Notes: generated by a model from the sequence alone, not told the origin. DNA of 64,000 nucleotides from Bradyrhizobium sp. RP6 (GCF_003837805.1 NZ_RQIT01000004.1:62001-126000); one strand, 5' to 3'. Shown: positions 55,689-64,000, numbered from the stretch's first letter. Numbers and translations: made by a program.

Positions 55689-56489
55689 ATGCGCTTGAAG
55701 GACAAGGTCGCGATCGTCGTCGGGGCCGGTCAAAGTCCCGGCGAAGGCATGGGCAACGGCCGCGCCACCGCGCTCACCTTCGCGCGCGAGGGAGCGAAGG
55801 TCTTGTGCGTCGACCATCATCTGGAGTCGGTGCAGGAAACGGTGGCGATGATCACCGCGAAACATGGTACCGCCGCGGCCTTCGAGGCCGATGTGACCAA
55901 AGCTGCCGACATCAAGACGATGGTGGTCGAGACGCAGTCGCGCTGGGGCCGGATCGACGTGCTGCATAATAATGTCGGCGTCAGCCTCGGCGGCGGCGAC
56001 GCCGAGCTGCTGCAGCTGACCGAGGAGGCGTTCGACCGCGTCGTAGCCATCAATTTGAAGAGCTGCATACTCGCCGCGAAGGAAGTGATCCCGATCATGC
56101 GCGCGCAGAGAGGCGGCGCAATCATCAACATCTCCTCGATGGCCGCGATCACGACGTATCCTTATGTCGCCTACAAGGCAACCAAGTCGGCGATGATCGC
56201 CTTCACCGAACAGCTGGCGTATCAGAACGCCGAGTACGGCATCCGTGCCAATGTCATCCTGCCCGGCCTGATGAACACACCGATGGCCGTCGACACCCGC
56301 GCCCGCGAATGGCACAAGACCCGCGCCGAGGTCGAAGCCGAGCGCGACAGCAAGGTGCCGCTGCGCGGGAAGATGGGCACCGGATGGGACGTCGCAAACG
56401 CCGCGCTGTTTCTGGCATCCGACGAGGCGAACTTCATTACGGGTGTGACGCTGCCGGTGGATGGTGGTGCCAGCGTGCGACGGGGGTAG
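55689..56489 (+). CDS. SDR-family oxidoreductase
   Basis: The 266-aa protein has the cofactor loop IVVGAGQSPGEGMGNGRA (longer than the usual TGxxxGxG), NNVGVSLGGGD at the NNAG position, Ser in NISSMAAIT and the catalytic YKATK, so it should be an active NAD(P)-dependent alcohol/ketone oxidoreductase. C-terminal TLPVDGG closes the fold. ATG 55689 and GTG 55686 are adjacent possible starts after GGGGAG. It diverges from cyoA. Substrate unknown. Confidence 0.88.
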   Translation: MRLKDKVAIVVGAGQSPGEGMGNGRATALTFAREGAKVLCVDHHLESVQETVAMITAKHGTAAAFEADVTKAADIKTMVVETQSRWGRIDVLHNNVGVSLGGGDAELLQLTEEAFDRVVAINLKSCILAAKEVIPIMRAQRGGAIINISSMAAITTYPYVAYKATKSAMIAFTEQLAYQNAEYGIRANVILPGLMNTPMAVDTRAREWHKTRAEVEAERDSKVPLRGKMGTGWDVANAALFLASDEANFITGVTLPVDGGASVRRG

Positions 56490-56568
56490 GTCGTTCTTCT
56501 CCCTCTCCCCGCACGCGGCAGCGCTATCGCATATGAGATGTGGCTATGGGCACCGGCTGTCTCCACAA

Positions 56569-56654
56569 CGTCATGGCCGGGCTTGTCCCGGCCATCCACG
56601 CCTTTCCACGCAGCACACAGAACGTGGATGCCCGGGACAAGCCCGGGCATGACG
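56569..56654. repeat. Palindromic repeat (CGTCATGGCCGGG family)
   Basis: The left arm (CGTCATGGCCGGGCTTGTCC then CGGCCATCCACG) and right arm (CGTGGATGCCCGGGACAAGC then CCGGGCATGACG) are near-perfect inverse copies. It lies between the convergent SDR and sugar dehydrogenase genes. Confidence 0.85.
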
Positions 56655-56714
56655 ACCTCTGCAGAATTCAATGCGATTCCCTGCCGCTTGCGGGGAGACG
56701 CGAAGCATGCTCGG

Positions 56715-58052
56715 TCACCGCGAATATGTCACCCGCCAGATCGTGCCGTTGCCATCTTCCGAAACGAGCAGCGATCCATCCTTCGCCACGGCGACGCCGA
56801 CCGGACGCCCCCACACCTCCGAGTCGCTCACGACGAATCCCGTGACGAAATCCTCATACTCGCCAGTCGGCTTGCCGTCTTTGATCCGGATGCGGATCAC
56901 CTTGTAGCCGGTGCGCTTCGAGCGGTTCCAGGAGCCATGCTGAGCGGCGAAGGCGTCGCCCTGGTATTCGGACGGAAACTGCGTGCCCTGATAGAAGGTC
57001 ATGCCGAGCGAGGCCGAGTGCGACTGTATGAGCACGTCCGGCACCGTCACCTTGTCCTTGAGGTCTGGGCGCGCGCCGGCGTGGCGCGGGTCCTCGTTGC
57101 CGCCGATGTAGAACCAGGGCCAGCCGTAGAACGCGCCCTGCTTCACGCTGGTCACGTAATCGGGCACGAGATCGTCGCCGAGGCCGTCGCGCTCGTTGGT
57201 CGAGCACCAGGGCAGACCGCTCTGCGGCTGGATTGCGAGGCCGACGCAGTTGCGGAGGCCGGTGGCGTAGATCTTCCGCTCCTTGCCGTCGGGATTGAAG
57301 GCCAGCACGGTGCCGCGCTCGGTCTCGCTCGCCCAGGCTGCGCCGAGCGGTTGCGCTCTCGACCACGCCTCCATTCCGCCCGGCGGCGTGCCCATGCCTT
57401 CGGCAACGTTGCTGAGCGAGCCGACCGAGACCAGCATGCGCCTGTTGTCGAGCGTGAAGGCGATGTCGCGCGTGGAATGGCCGCCGTCATGCGGCAGGCT
57501 TGCCACGATCGTCTCCGCCTTGCCGCGCGCCTTGAGATCGCCGGCTTGATAGGGAAAGCGGACGACGCTGTCGGTGTTGGCGACATAGACCCATTGCGGA
57601 TTGTCGCCGTTCGGAAAGAAGGCGATGCCGAACGGCTGTCGCAATCCGCTGGCAAACACCTCGTTGGTCGCGACCTTGCCGTCCTCCCCGGCGCGCAACA
57701 CGCGGATGTTACCGGCCCGTGTCTCCGCGAGGAAGACGTCGCCGTTCGGCGCCACGCGGATGATGCGCGGCGCGCGCAGGCCTTCGGCGAACAGCTCGAT
57801 CTTGAAGCCTGCCGGCACCTGGGGCGAGGCTTCATGCGGACGCGTGACGACGCGCGCGGAACTCGCAACCGAGCGCGTGGCACCGGGCCTGACCAGATCC
57901 TGCGGCTGGATCAACCTGACGGTGCCGGGCCTGTCGGCCCGCCAGTCGCCATAGGCGTCCTTGCCCTGCAACACCGGCTCGGCCTGCGCGCCGGCCGCAA
58001 CTGCAGCCAGCAGCCCCGCGGATATCGCCGCGTACGGAGTCCTGTTCTTCAC
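56715..58052 (-). CDS. Exported PQQ-type sugar dehydrogenase (sorbosone/aldose dehydrogenase-like)
   Basis: The 445-aa product has a signal peptide (VKNRTPYAAISAGLLAAVAA, cleavage near AQAE) and a beta-propeller of the soluble glucose/sorbosone dehydrogenase type: FKIELFAEGLRAPRIIRVAP, ASLPHDGGHSTRDIAF with the likely catalytic His, FNPDGKERKIYATGLRNCVG, and the end GRPVGVAVAKDGSLLVSEDG. It should oxidise aldoses in the periplasm with PQQ and calcium. No PQQ synthesis genes are in the window. The start is GTG 58052 with GGAG before it; the longer upstream frame adds a non-signal N-terminus. Confidence 0.88.
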   Translation of the reverse strand: MKNRTPYAAISAGLLAAVAAGAQAEPVLQGKDAYGDWRADRPGTVRLIQPQDLVRPGATRSVASSARVVTRPHEASPQVPAGFKIELFAEGLRAPRIIRVAPNGDVFLAETRAGNIRVLRAGEDGKVATNEVFASGLRQPFGIAFFPNGDNPQWVYVANTDSVVRFPYQAGDLKARGKAETIVASLPHDGGHSTRDIAFTLDNRRMLVSVGSLSNVAEGMGTPPGGMEAWSRAQPLGAAWASETERGTVLAFNPDGKERKIYATGLRNCVGLAIQPQSGLPWCSTNERDGLGDDLVPDYVTSVKQGAFYGWPWFYIGGNEDPRHAGARPDLKDKVTVPDVLIQSHSASLGMTFYQGTQFPSEYQGDAFAAQHGSWNRSKRTGYKVIRIRIKDGKPTGEYEDFVTGFVVSDSEVWGRPVGVAVAKDGSLLVSEDGNGTIWRVTYSR

Positions 58053-58278
58053 GTCGCCTTCTCCCCACCTGGACGTACAGGTCGTCAACGCCATTCTTCC
58101 GCAAACGTTCTGCGGCAAGTCAAACACCCGCCGCATTCGACGTCAGCTCATGCCCGCACGATGTGCATCAGGTGCACCCATCGTACTGGAAAACACCGCA
58201 GATAGATGCGACACATTGTAAGGGTTCGGTTGCGGTCATCAAAGCTGCGACATCGCTGTCGTGACTGATGGGAAGATC

Positions 58279-59469
58279 ATGTGGGGATCCGTCATATCGG
58301 AATGGGCGAGCCTGCTGCTGCGCTGGCTGCACGTGGTGGCGGCGATCGCCTGGATCGGCAGTTCCTTCTATTTCATCGCCCTCGATCTCAGCCTCAGGCC
58401 TAGACGCGACCTGCCCGACGGCGTGCAGGGCGAGGCCTGGCAGGTCCATGGCGGCGGCTTCTACCGGATCATGAAGTATCTGGTGGCCCCAAGCCAGATG
58501 CCGGACGAGCTGACCTGGTTCAAATGGGAAGCCTACACCACCTGGCTGTCCGGCTTCGCGCTGATGGTGGTGGTTTACTATCTCGAGGCCGACCTGTTCC
58601 TGGTCGACAAGGCGATTCTCGACATCACGCCGTTCCAGGCCGGGCTGTTCAGCTTCTGCAGCCTCGCGCTGGCGTGGCTGCTTTATGAAGCCGCCTGTCG
58701 CACCGGACTTGCGCAGCACGAATTGCCCTTTGCCATCGGCGGCTATCTGTTCCTGGTCGCGCTGACTTACGCCTTCACCCGCGTGCTGAGCGGCCGCGGC
58801 GCCTTCAACCAGATCGGCGCGATCATCGGCACCATCATGGTCGCCAACGTCTTCGCGCTGATCATCCCGAACCAGAAGAAGATCGTGGCCAGCCTGATCG
58901 CGGGCCAGGCGCCCGATCCGAAGCTCGGCAAGGCCAGCAAGGAGCGTTCGGTCCACAACAATTATCTGACGCTTCCCGTCGTCGTGCTGATGATCAGCAA
59001 CCACTATCCCCTGCTCTACGCCACGCGCTTCAACTGGATCATCGTCGCGATCATCCTGGCGCTGGGGCCGGTGATCCGCCACTTCTTCAACGAACGGCAC
59101 GCGGGGCGCGAATCGCCGTGGTGGGTGTGGGGCGTGGCGGCAGTCGGCATGGTCGCGATCTTGTTCCTCTCCGCGGCCGGCCCGCGCGAGATGAAGACCG
59201 GCGCGCTGCCAGCGCAGCCAACGCTCGCGAATGTCGAGGAGATCGTGATGTCCCGCTGCAGCATGTGCCACGCGGCCGAGCCGGTCTGGGCCGGCATCGC
59301 GACCGCCCCGAAAGGCATCCTGCTCGACGCCCCCGAGCACATCCATCGCAACATCCGCCTGATCGGCCGTGTCGCGGCCTGGTCGAATGCCATGCCGCCG
59401 GGCAACATCACCGAGATGACCAGCGAGGAGCGCGCCGTCCTCGCCGCCTATCTTGCGCAGGCGCGCTGA
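58279..59469 (+). CDS. puuD: Membrane-bound urate hydroxylase PuuD
   Basis: PuuD oxidises urate to 5-hydroxyisourate and passes electrons to a fused cytochrome c. The 396-aa protein has about eight membrane segments. The N-terminal LLLRWLHVVAAIAWIGSSFYF, HGGGFYRIMKYLVAPSQMPD and LTWFKWEAYTTWLSGFALM are family hallmarks with candidate metal or haem His. The C-terminal domain (about 320-396) has the haem motif CSMCH. ATG 58279 follows GGGAAG; GTG 58261 would add six residues. No other purine genes are adjacent, so allantoin steps must be encoded elsewhere. Confidence 0.93.
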   Translation: MWGSVISEWASLLLRWLHVVAAIAWIGSSFYFIALDLSLRPRRDLPDGVQGEAWQVHGGGFYRIMKYLVAPSQMPDELTWFKWEAYTTWLSGFALMVVVYYLEADLFLVDKAILDITPFQAGLFSFCSLALAWLLYEAACRTGLAQHELPFAIGGYLFLVALTYAFTRVLSGRGAFNQIGAIIGTIMVANVFALIIPNQKKIVASLIAGQAPDPKLGKASKERSVHNNYLTLPVVVLMISNHYPLLYATRFNWIIVAIILALGPVIRHFFNERHAGRESPWWVWGVAAVGMVAILFLSAAGPREMKTGALPAQPTLANVEEIVMSRCSMCHAAEPVWAGIATAPKGILLDAPEHIHRNIRLIGRVAAWSNAMPPGNITEMTSEERAVLAAYLAQAR

Positions 59470-59613
59470 TCCGCCTCGCACGAGGATGCGTTGCGCGGAA
59501 TGAAATTCCGCATCTGCCGCTGAATTGAAAATGACTTGACCGCCTAACCGGCGTAGACATGACCGGCAGCCGCCGGCGCGGCCCAAAATCAGCTTGCAAT
59601 CGGGGAAAGAACA

Positions 59614-60471
59614 GTGGCCCTCAAGAACGTCATCGGTATCGACCACGCCGTGGTCATGGTGAAAGACCTCGACAAGGGCGCCGAGAACTACCGGCAGCTC
59701 GGCTTCACGGTGTCGCCGCGCGGCACGCACAGCGCGCATATGGGCACCGGCAACTACACCATCATGTTCGACCCCGACTATATGGAGCTGCTCGGCGTGC
59801 TCGCTGCGACCGAACAGAACGCGCCGGCGCGCGCCTTTCTCGACAAGCGTGGCGAAGGCATCGAGCGCATCGCTTTCACTGCGGTCGATTCCGCCGCCGG
59901 CGCCGAAGAGATCCGCGCACGGGGCCTGACGCCGATCGGCCCGACCGATTTCGAACGGCCGGTGACTCTGCCCGACGGCACGGTCGCGGCGGCAAAATTC
60001 CGCACCTTCATGTGGCCGACCGCGGAAGCGCCCGGCGGCGTGCGCATCTTCGCGTGCCAGCACAAGACGCCGGAGACCGTGTGGATTCCCGAACTGATGC
60101 AGCACGCCAATGCGGCCAGGCGGATCACGCAGACGCTGATCGCAACGCCCGAGCCGGCGGAGGAAGCTGCGCATCTCGGCCGGCTCATCGACCGCGCGCC
60201 GAAGCCCGAGGCGGACGGCGCGGTGACAGTGCCTTCCGGCGGAGATCGCGCCGACTTCGTCTATCTGACCCTGGACCAGCTCGGCAAACGCTATCCCGGC
60301 GTACCGCTGACCGGTCTCTCCGAGCGCGGCGGGGCCGCGCTCGTGCTGGTCAGCAGCGATCTGGCGGCGACAGAGAAGGCGCTGGGCTCAGCCGCTGTCC
60401 GCAGCGGCGACGCGATCTGCGTGCCGCCGGCCAAGGCCAACGGCACCCTGCTCGCCTTCGTTGCCGGCTGA
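59614..60471 (+). CDS. VOC-family (glyoxalase-like) protein
   Basis: The 285-aa protein begins GIDHAVVMVKDLDKGAENYR, the start of a vicinal-oxygen-chelate module with a metal His (H11), and continues FTVSPRGTHSAHMGTGNYTI and YMELLG with the matching Glu. This is the glyoxalase_3 type (PF13468), a single long chain with a second half from about 140. The reaction is unknown. The start is GTG 59614 with GGGGAAAG just upstream; no ATG is available nearby. It follows puuD by 144 bases. Confidence 0.85.
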   Translation: MALKNVIGIDHAVVMVKDLDKGAENYRQLGFTVSPRGTHSAHMGTGNYTIMFDPDYMELLGVLAATEQNAPARAFLDKRGEGIERIAFTAVDSAAGAEEIRARGLTPIGPTDFERPVTLPDGTVAAAKFRTFMWPTAEAPGGVRIFACQHKTPETVWIPELMQHANAARRITQTLIATPEPAEEAAHLGRLIDRAPKPEADGAVTVPSGGDRADFVYLTLDQLGKRYPGVPLTGLSERGGAALVLVSSDLAATEKALGSAAVRSGDAICVPPAKANGTLLAFVAG

Positions 60472-60550
60472 TTTGAACTAATTCTTTAACGGGTGCTTAC
60501 CCCCGGCGGCTCTAGGATTCCCGGCGATCCAAGTCGCCGAGACCATACGC

Positions 60551-60826
60551 ATGTTCAAAGAGGAATCGCCGATCGCCTATGACGCCCCGGCCGAATTGAA
60601 GAAGTGGCCGTCGCTGAAGGGCGAGAGGCTGAAGGACCGGGGCCCGCCCTATCTCGTCTACAACGGCACGCTCGCCGAATGCGTCCGCGAGCTCATGGGC
60701 AAGCCGATCAAAGGCATCTCGCTCTACGATATCATGACGACGCCACAACCGGCCTTCGACCAGACCGTGCTGTCGCCCGGCGACGCCGCCGAGATCGCGA
60801 TGCGCAAGGATTTTCCCAGGGACTAG
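60551..60826 (+). CDS. Conserved-looking small protein of unknown function
   Basis: The 91-aa protein is hydrophilic, with no signal peptide or membrane segment. It has a KKWPSLKGERLKDRGPPYLV stretch and a regular helical tail (GTLAECVRELMGKPIKGISL). I recognise no family. Codon use is that of its neighbours, so it is probably real. Its TAG stop overlaps the TAG of the convergent transpeptidase gene in the palindrome CTAG. It follows the VOC gene by 79 bases. Confidence 0.7.
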   Translation: MFKEESPIAYDAPAELKKWPSLKGERLKDRGPPYLVYNGTLAECVRELMGKPIKGISLYDIMTTPQPAFDQTVLSPGDAAEIAMRKDFPRD

Positions 60827-61860
60827 TTCGCGGCACGCCTCGCAGCGGGCTTCTCCTGCTGCTTCGACGAGGATTCCGTCGGCGCATCCAGGAAGACGAC
60901 GGGCGTGCCGCGCCTGACGTTCTCGCCGAGCGCGCGAGCGTCCCAATTGGTCAGCCTGACGCAGCCGTGGGACGCCGACTTGCTGACCTTGTCGGGCTCT
61001 GCCGTTCCGTGGATGCCATAGCCCTGCGCGGACAGGCCGATCCAGTACGCCCCCACGGGATTGTTCGGACCCGGCCTGATGTCGAACGGCCGTTTGGATC
61101 TGACGCTCTTGAACTTGTAGTCGGGATTGTAGCGATAGGTCGGATTCTCGTGTGTGCCGGTGACCTTCAGCGTCCCCGTCGGCGTCGGGCGATCCGGACT
61201 GCCGACTGACGCCGGATAGAACGCCAGCAGAGCGCCGCTTGCGTCGAACGCCTTCAACGTCCCGTTCTTCTTGTCGACCTCGAGCCGGGCCATGCGCGGC
61301 AGCTCTCGCCGTGCCGGAACGTTGGCGACGACGATCGTCTCTCCCACCTTGTCGAAGGCCTTGCCCGGGTTGAGCGCCCTGAGCAGATCCGCGCTCATGT
61401 GGAATTTCTCGGCAAGTCCTTCGAGAGGGCTGGTGTAGCTCAGCGCCTTCAGCGACTTCATGTCGTCGAGCTTGCTCGGCAACTCCTTCAGGAACGGCCC
61501 TCTGACATCAGCGTCGGCGATCTCGTAGCCGGCGACGATCGGACCCTCGCTCGCCGCCGTCAGCTTGTCCCAGAGCTCCGGCGCGATTGCCTTGTCGGAT
61601 GCGATGCCGTTCTGCGCCGCGAATGCCTTGAGTGCCTTCTGCGCGTTCTCGCCGAGCTTGCCGTCAATCTCGCCGGGCGAGAACTGCGCACGATCGAGCA
61701 GGACCTGGAGCTTCACCACCGCCGGACTGAGCTTGTCGGTCGCCGGCGGCTTGGCGGGACGCGCAGCATCATTCACCGCAGACGGATCGAGATTGCCCGC
61801 GAGCGCCGGGCCGATGAGCCACAGCGAAATCACCGCGCCAAGCATCGATCGCATCGTCAT
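60823..61860 (-). CDS. Exported L,D-transpeptidase (YkuD/ErfK family)
   Basis: The 345-aa product has a signal peptide (MTMRSMLGAVISLWLIGPAL, ending near ALAG). A peptidoglycan-binding-like domain (about 45-105, VKLQVLLDRAQFSPGEIDGK) and a LysM-like stretch (about 145-180, GLAEKFHMSADLLRALNPGK) come next. The YkuD domain (about 195-320) has the catalytic GIHGTAEPDKVSKSASHGCV with His and Cys, then RLTNWDARAL. It makes 3-3 cross-links or anchors proteins in the cell wall. ATG 61860 is used. It diverges from the lytic transglycosylase gene. Confidence 0.92.
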   Translation of the reverse strand: MTMRSMLGAVISLWLIGPALAGNLDPSAVNDAARPAKPPATDKLSPAVVKLQVLLDRAQFSPGEIDGKLGENAQKALKAFAAQNGIASDKAIAPELWDKLTAASEGPIVAGYEIADADVRGPFLKELPSKLDDMKSLKALSYTSPLEGLAEKFHMSADLLRALNPGKAFDKVGETIVVANVPARRELPRMARLEVDKKNGTLKAFDASGALLAFYPASVGSPDRPTPTGTLKVTGTHENPTYRYNPDYKFKSVRSKRPFDIRPGPNNPVGAYWIGLSAQGYGIHGTAEPDKVSKSASHGCVRLTNWDARALGENVRRGTPVVFLDAPTESSSKQQEKPAARRAAN

Positions 61861-62036
61861 CGCGCATCCTACTCGCAAGCGGCCCGCGAGGCCGCGGAGA
61901 GTTTCTCCTCGGGAACACCGTAGTAACACCGACGGAACCGGCGAGACCGCAGCTTTGCCGCAATCCGACGGTTAAGAACTCCTTGTGCCGGCGCATCGCC
62001 GACCGTTCATCCCACAGTTCGAGGTTGTCTCCGCAA

Positions 62037-62999
62037 ATGCGATCTGTCGTCGCGGCTTGCGCCGCATTTCTGATTTTGATGTGCGACCTCGATCCGCCGG
62101 CATCCCGGCAAGCCTCACCGTTCCACACCACCTTTCTTCAGAACCATCATGCCTCGCCACTTGTTCCGATGGTCGACCTCTTCGTCGCCAGCGTGCAGGC
62201 CATCGAGCTTGCGAACGCGCGCGCGTCCTATGAGGACGTGATCGAGCCAACGCGCGCGGTCGATCCGGTGGTGCAGGCGCCGGCCTCACCAACTGAACAA
62301 TTCTGTCACGCGCTTCGTGAAGCCGCCGAGTCCAGCGGCATTCCAGTGCCCTTCTTCGCGCGCCTGATCTGGCAGGAGAGCCGCTTCAAGTCCAACGAGG
62401 TCAGCCATGCCGGCGCGCAGGGCGTCGCGCAGTTCATGCCGGCGACGGCCGCCGAGGTCGGGCTCGACGATCCCTTCGATCCGATGAAGGCCCTGCCTGC
62501 GTCGGCGAAGTTCCTGCGCAAGCTTCGTGACGATTTCGGCAATCTCGGCCTTGCGGCGGCGGCGTACAATGCTGGCCCCGGCCGCATCCAGAAATGGCTT
62601 GCCAGAGAGAGCGAGCTGCCGCGCGAGACGCGCGACTATGTCCGGATCATCACCGGCACCAAAGCCGAAGACTGGATCGAACGGTCGGAGGCGCTGGCGA
62701 TCCGCATCGACCTGCCGCGCGAAGCACCCTGCGAAGGCATCGGCAGCCTCTCCAAGACGAAGGACGTCGCCTGGGTTCCGGTCCACTTGACGCCCTCGGT
62801 CACGATCATCATGCGCAAGGCCGAACAACTCGCCGCGCGCCTGACGGCGAACCGCGCCCGCAAGCGGTTCGCAACCCTGCTCCGGAAGAACGCTTCTGCT
62901 CATGGCAAGGCGCGCAGCATGATTGCACTGCGTGCGGCCGGAAAGAGCGTGAAAGCCCGCGCCGTCCGCCTCGCATCGCGCGAACGGCCCTCGGGTTAG
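62037..62999 (+). CDS. Lytic transglycosylase (SLT family)
   Basis: The 320-aa product has a signal peptide (MRSVVAACAAFLILMCDLDP; the Cys is not in a good lipobox). The SLT domain (about 85-200) has the catalytic Glu in FARLIWQESRFKSNEVSHAG, then GAQGVAQFMPATAAEVGL and LGLAAAAYNAGPGRIQKWLA. It cuts peptidoglycan glycan strands. The C-terminal 100 residues are basic (RKAEQLAARLTANRARKRF) and unlike a known domain. ATG 62037 starts the signal peptide; the upstream in-frame ATG 61983 does not. It diverges from the L,D-transpeptidase gene, which suggests shared regulation. Confidence 0.9.
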   Translation: MRSVVAACAAFLILMCDLDPPASRQASPFHTTFLQNHHASPLVPMVDLFVASVQAIELANARASYEDVIEPTRAVDPVVQAPASPTEQFCHALREAAESSGIPVPFFARLIWQESRFKSNEVSHAGAQGVAQFMPATAAEVGLDDPFDPMKALPASAKFLRKLRDDFGNLGLAAAAYNAGPGRIQKWLARESELPRETRDYVRIITGTKAEDWIERSEALAIRIDLPREAPCEGIGSLSKTKDVAWVPVHLTPSVTIIMRKAEQLAARLTANRARKRFATLLRKNASAHGKARSMIALRAAGKSVKARAVRLASRERPSG

Positions 63000-63004
63000 C
63001 GTGT

Positions 63005-63032
63005 TCGGAGCCACCCCCTTGGGTGGCTCCGA
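63005..63032. terminator. Bidirectional hairpin between convergent genes
   Basis: TCGGAGCCACCC (63005-63016) pairs perfectly with GGGTGGCTCCGA (63021-63032) around CCTT. The 12-bp stem sits 5 bases after the transglycosylase stop and 9 bases beyond the convergent DUF1236 gene. No T-run on either side. Confidence 0.7.
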
Positions 63033-63041
63033 GATCCATCG

Positions 63042-64000
63042 TCAGTCGATCTCCTCGATGACGCGACGCTCACGCGGTTCGATGAGATAGGTCCGCGTGT
63101 CGCGGTGGATGTAGCGGTACTCCCGCAGGTCAGGCGCATCCCGATAGACCGTGCTGGGGAATTCCTCGACCTCGACAGTGTCCGGGACGCGATCACCGAC
63201 ATGGATCTCCGTGCGTGCGGTGCTTCCTGTGGTCCGCGCCTCGCTCCGTCCTTCGGTACGGGTCTTCGCATGCTTGCGGATCACCTCGCGATCGCGATCC
63301 GAAAACTTGCTGGCACTGCGCTCGCGCGTGGTCGTTGTCTTTGTTGCCGTGGATTGCCCCGCATAGGGCAGAACCGTCACGATCTTGTACGTGGCCGGAT
63401 CGACCACGACGATCTGATCTTTCACCAGCGCAAAGCTGTAGCCGCGATATTGCGGAACGATCTCGACGACATCGGGCGGCAGTGTCGAAAGATGAACGTC
63501 GCGCGGCACGACGGTGCCGACATTCAGCGAGAAGTTGACGCTGGTCAGCGGCCGAACGTTCAGGCGCGAGATCGAGGTGCTGATGTTGGTTTCCTGCTGC
63601 CGGTTGAGATTGACGTTCGTCTGAGCGGCCGCCTGTGAACTGGTGCCGGTGCGCTCGCCCTGCGCCTGGTTGCTGGCTGGCGCGCTCGGCGCCTGTTGCC
63701 CCTGGTTGGTTCCCGATGCGGCCGGTGCCTGCTGGGCCTGGTTATTCGTCGAAGGTGGATTGGACCGATCCTGCGCCTGGTTCGTGTTCGCCGGCGGCGG
63801 GTTGGCGCCCTGCTGGGTCGAAGGCTGGTTTCCGGTCGTGTTCGAGCTTGCCGTGCCGCTCTGCGGCCGCGAGGGGTCCGTGCTGTTCGCGGCGTTCGAC
63901 GTGCCGGAGCCGGAATTGGCGGCCCCAGACGATGGCGCGGTGCTCTGCGCATTCTGCGCCGACGTTCCCGTCGCCGGTGATTGCTGCGGTTGCGATGTAG
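63042..64000 (-). CDS. Low-complexity protein with two DUF1236 domains, N-terminus outside window
   Basis: The frame is open from the right edge to the stop at 63042 (319 codons seen), so the start lies beyond 64000. The visible N-terminal 130 or so residues are Gln/Asn/Ser/Thr/Ala/Pro-rich. Two DUF1236-type units follow. The first starts LNVGTVVPRDVHLSTLPPDV and ends VVDPATYKIVTVLPY; the second starts IHVGDRVPDTVEVEEFPSTV and ends LIEPRERRVIEEID. DUF1236 proteins of rhizobia are usually small and exported; their role is unknown. An internal GTG at 63507-63509 could be mistaken for the start, but the conserved domain continues upstream of it. Confidence 0.8.
   Translation of the reverse strand, partial: TSQPQQSPATGTSAQNAQSTAPSSGAANSGSGTSNAANSTDPSRPQSGTASSNTTGNQPSTQQGANPPPANTNQAQDRSNPPSTNNQAQQAPAASGTNQGQQAPSAPASNQAQGERTGTSSQAAAQTNVNLNRQQETNISTSISRLNVRPLTSVNFSLNVGTVVPRDVHLSTLPPDVVEIVPQYRGYSFALVKDQIVVVDPATYKIVTVLPYAGQSTATKTTTTRERSASKFSDRDREVIRKHAKTRTEGRSEARTTGSTARTEIHVGDRVPDTVEVEEFPSTVYRDAPDLREYRYIHRDTRTYLIEPRERRVIEEID

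Overview
The window is high-G+C, densely coded DNA from an alphaproteobacterium, almost certainly Bradyrhizobium or a very close relative. The best evidence is the fixL-fixJ-receiver-fixK2 block near the left end. FixL, FixJ and FixK2 have the lengths of the Bradyrhizobium japonicum/diazoefficiens proteins (505, 205 and 232 aa), and key residues fall at the same numbers (FixL H200, R220 and H291; FixK2 C183). Several palindromic intergenic repeat types that I associate with Bradyrhizobium and Rhodopseudomonas chromosomes are also present. I see no rRNA, tRNA, CRISPR array, insertion sequence or prophage. It reads as ordinary core chromosome carrying accessory metabolic islands.

Layout. 1-3.96 kb: a truncated universal stress protein gene with a good FixK2-type promoter, then the oxygen-sensing cascade fixL, fixJ, a single-domain receiver and fixK2, closed by a strong terminator. 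3.97-11.2 kb: a leftward run of ABC exporter, glycogen-debranching-type glucosidase, PRC-barrel protein and MFS carrier, divergent from a GT4 glycosyltransferase; the shared spacer has general-stress (EcfG-type) promoter matches on both strands. 11.4-18.9 kb: alkylsulfatase, diguanylate cyclase, a fused TRAP transporter with its binding protein, and trans-aconitate methyltransferase. 19.0-25.2 kb: an SDR protein lacking its catalytic Tyr, an unusual four-gene cassette of envelope proteins (coiled-coil/Sel1-like, orphan TAXI binding protein, TagO/VasI-like, DsrE-like) behind an AT-rich upstream tract, and a Ca2+/H+ exchanger. 25.9-31.3 kb: a DHA2 drug-type exporter, a large membrane-anchored protein with a phospholipase-A2-like His-Asp motif, and a B12-binding radical SAM protein.

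31.7-37.9 kb: an isoquinoline-oxidoreductase-type molybdenum enzyme followed by sox genes in the order soxF-X-Y-Z-A, without soxB or soxCD, and with a SoxY whose C-terminal carrier motif is altered. 38.0-50.4 kb: NCS2 permease with a biuret-hydrolase-like enzyme, a hotdog-fold protein, a fused indolepyruvate:ferredoxin oxidoreductase, a ketosteroid-dehydrogenase-like flavoprotein, a signal-less HtrA-type protease, and a GMC dehydrogenase with its small subunit. 50.6-64 kb: an exported nuclease, the cyoABCD quinol oxidase, an SDR, a PQQ-type sugar dehydrogenase, membrane urate hydroxylase PuuD, a VOC protein, two cell-wall enzymes, and a truncated low-complexity DUF1236 protein at the right edge.

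Together the genes suit a versatile soil and symbiotic bacterium. It senses oxygen through FixL, shifts respiration through FixK2, uses a bo3-type quinol oxidase at higher oxygen, can oxidise reduced sulfur and N-heterocycles, and has a stress-controlled glucan/envelope locus. Function calls rest on reading motifs and remembered family sequences, not on database searches.
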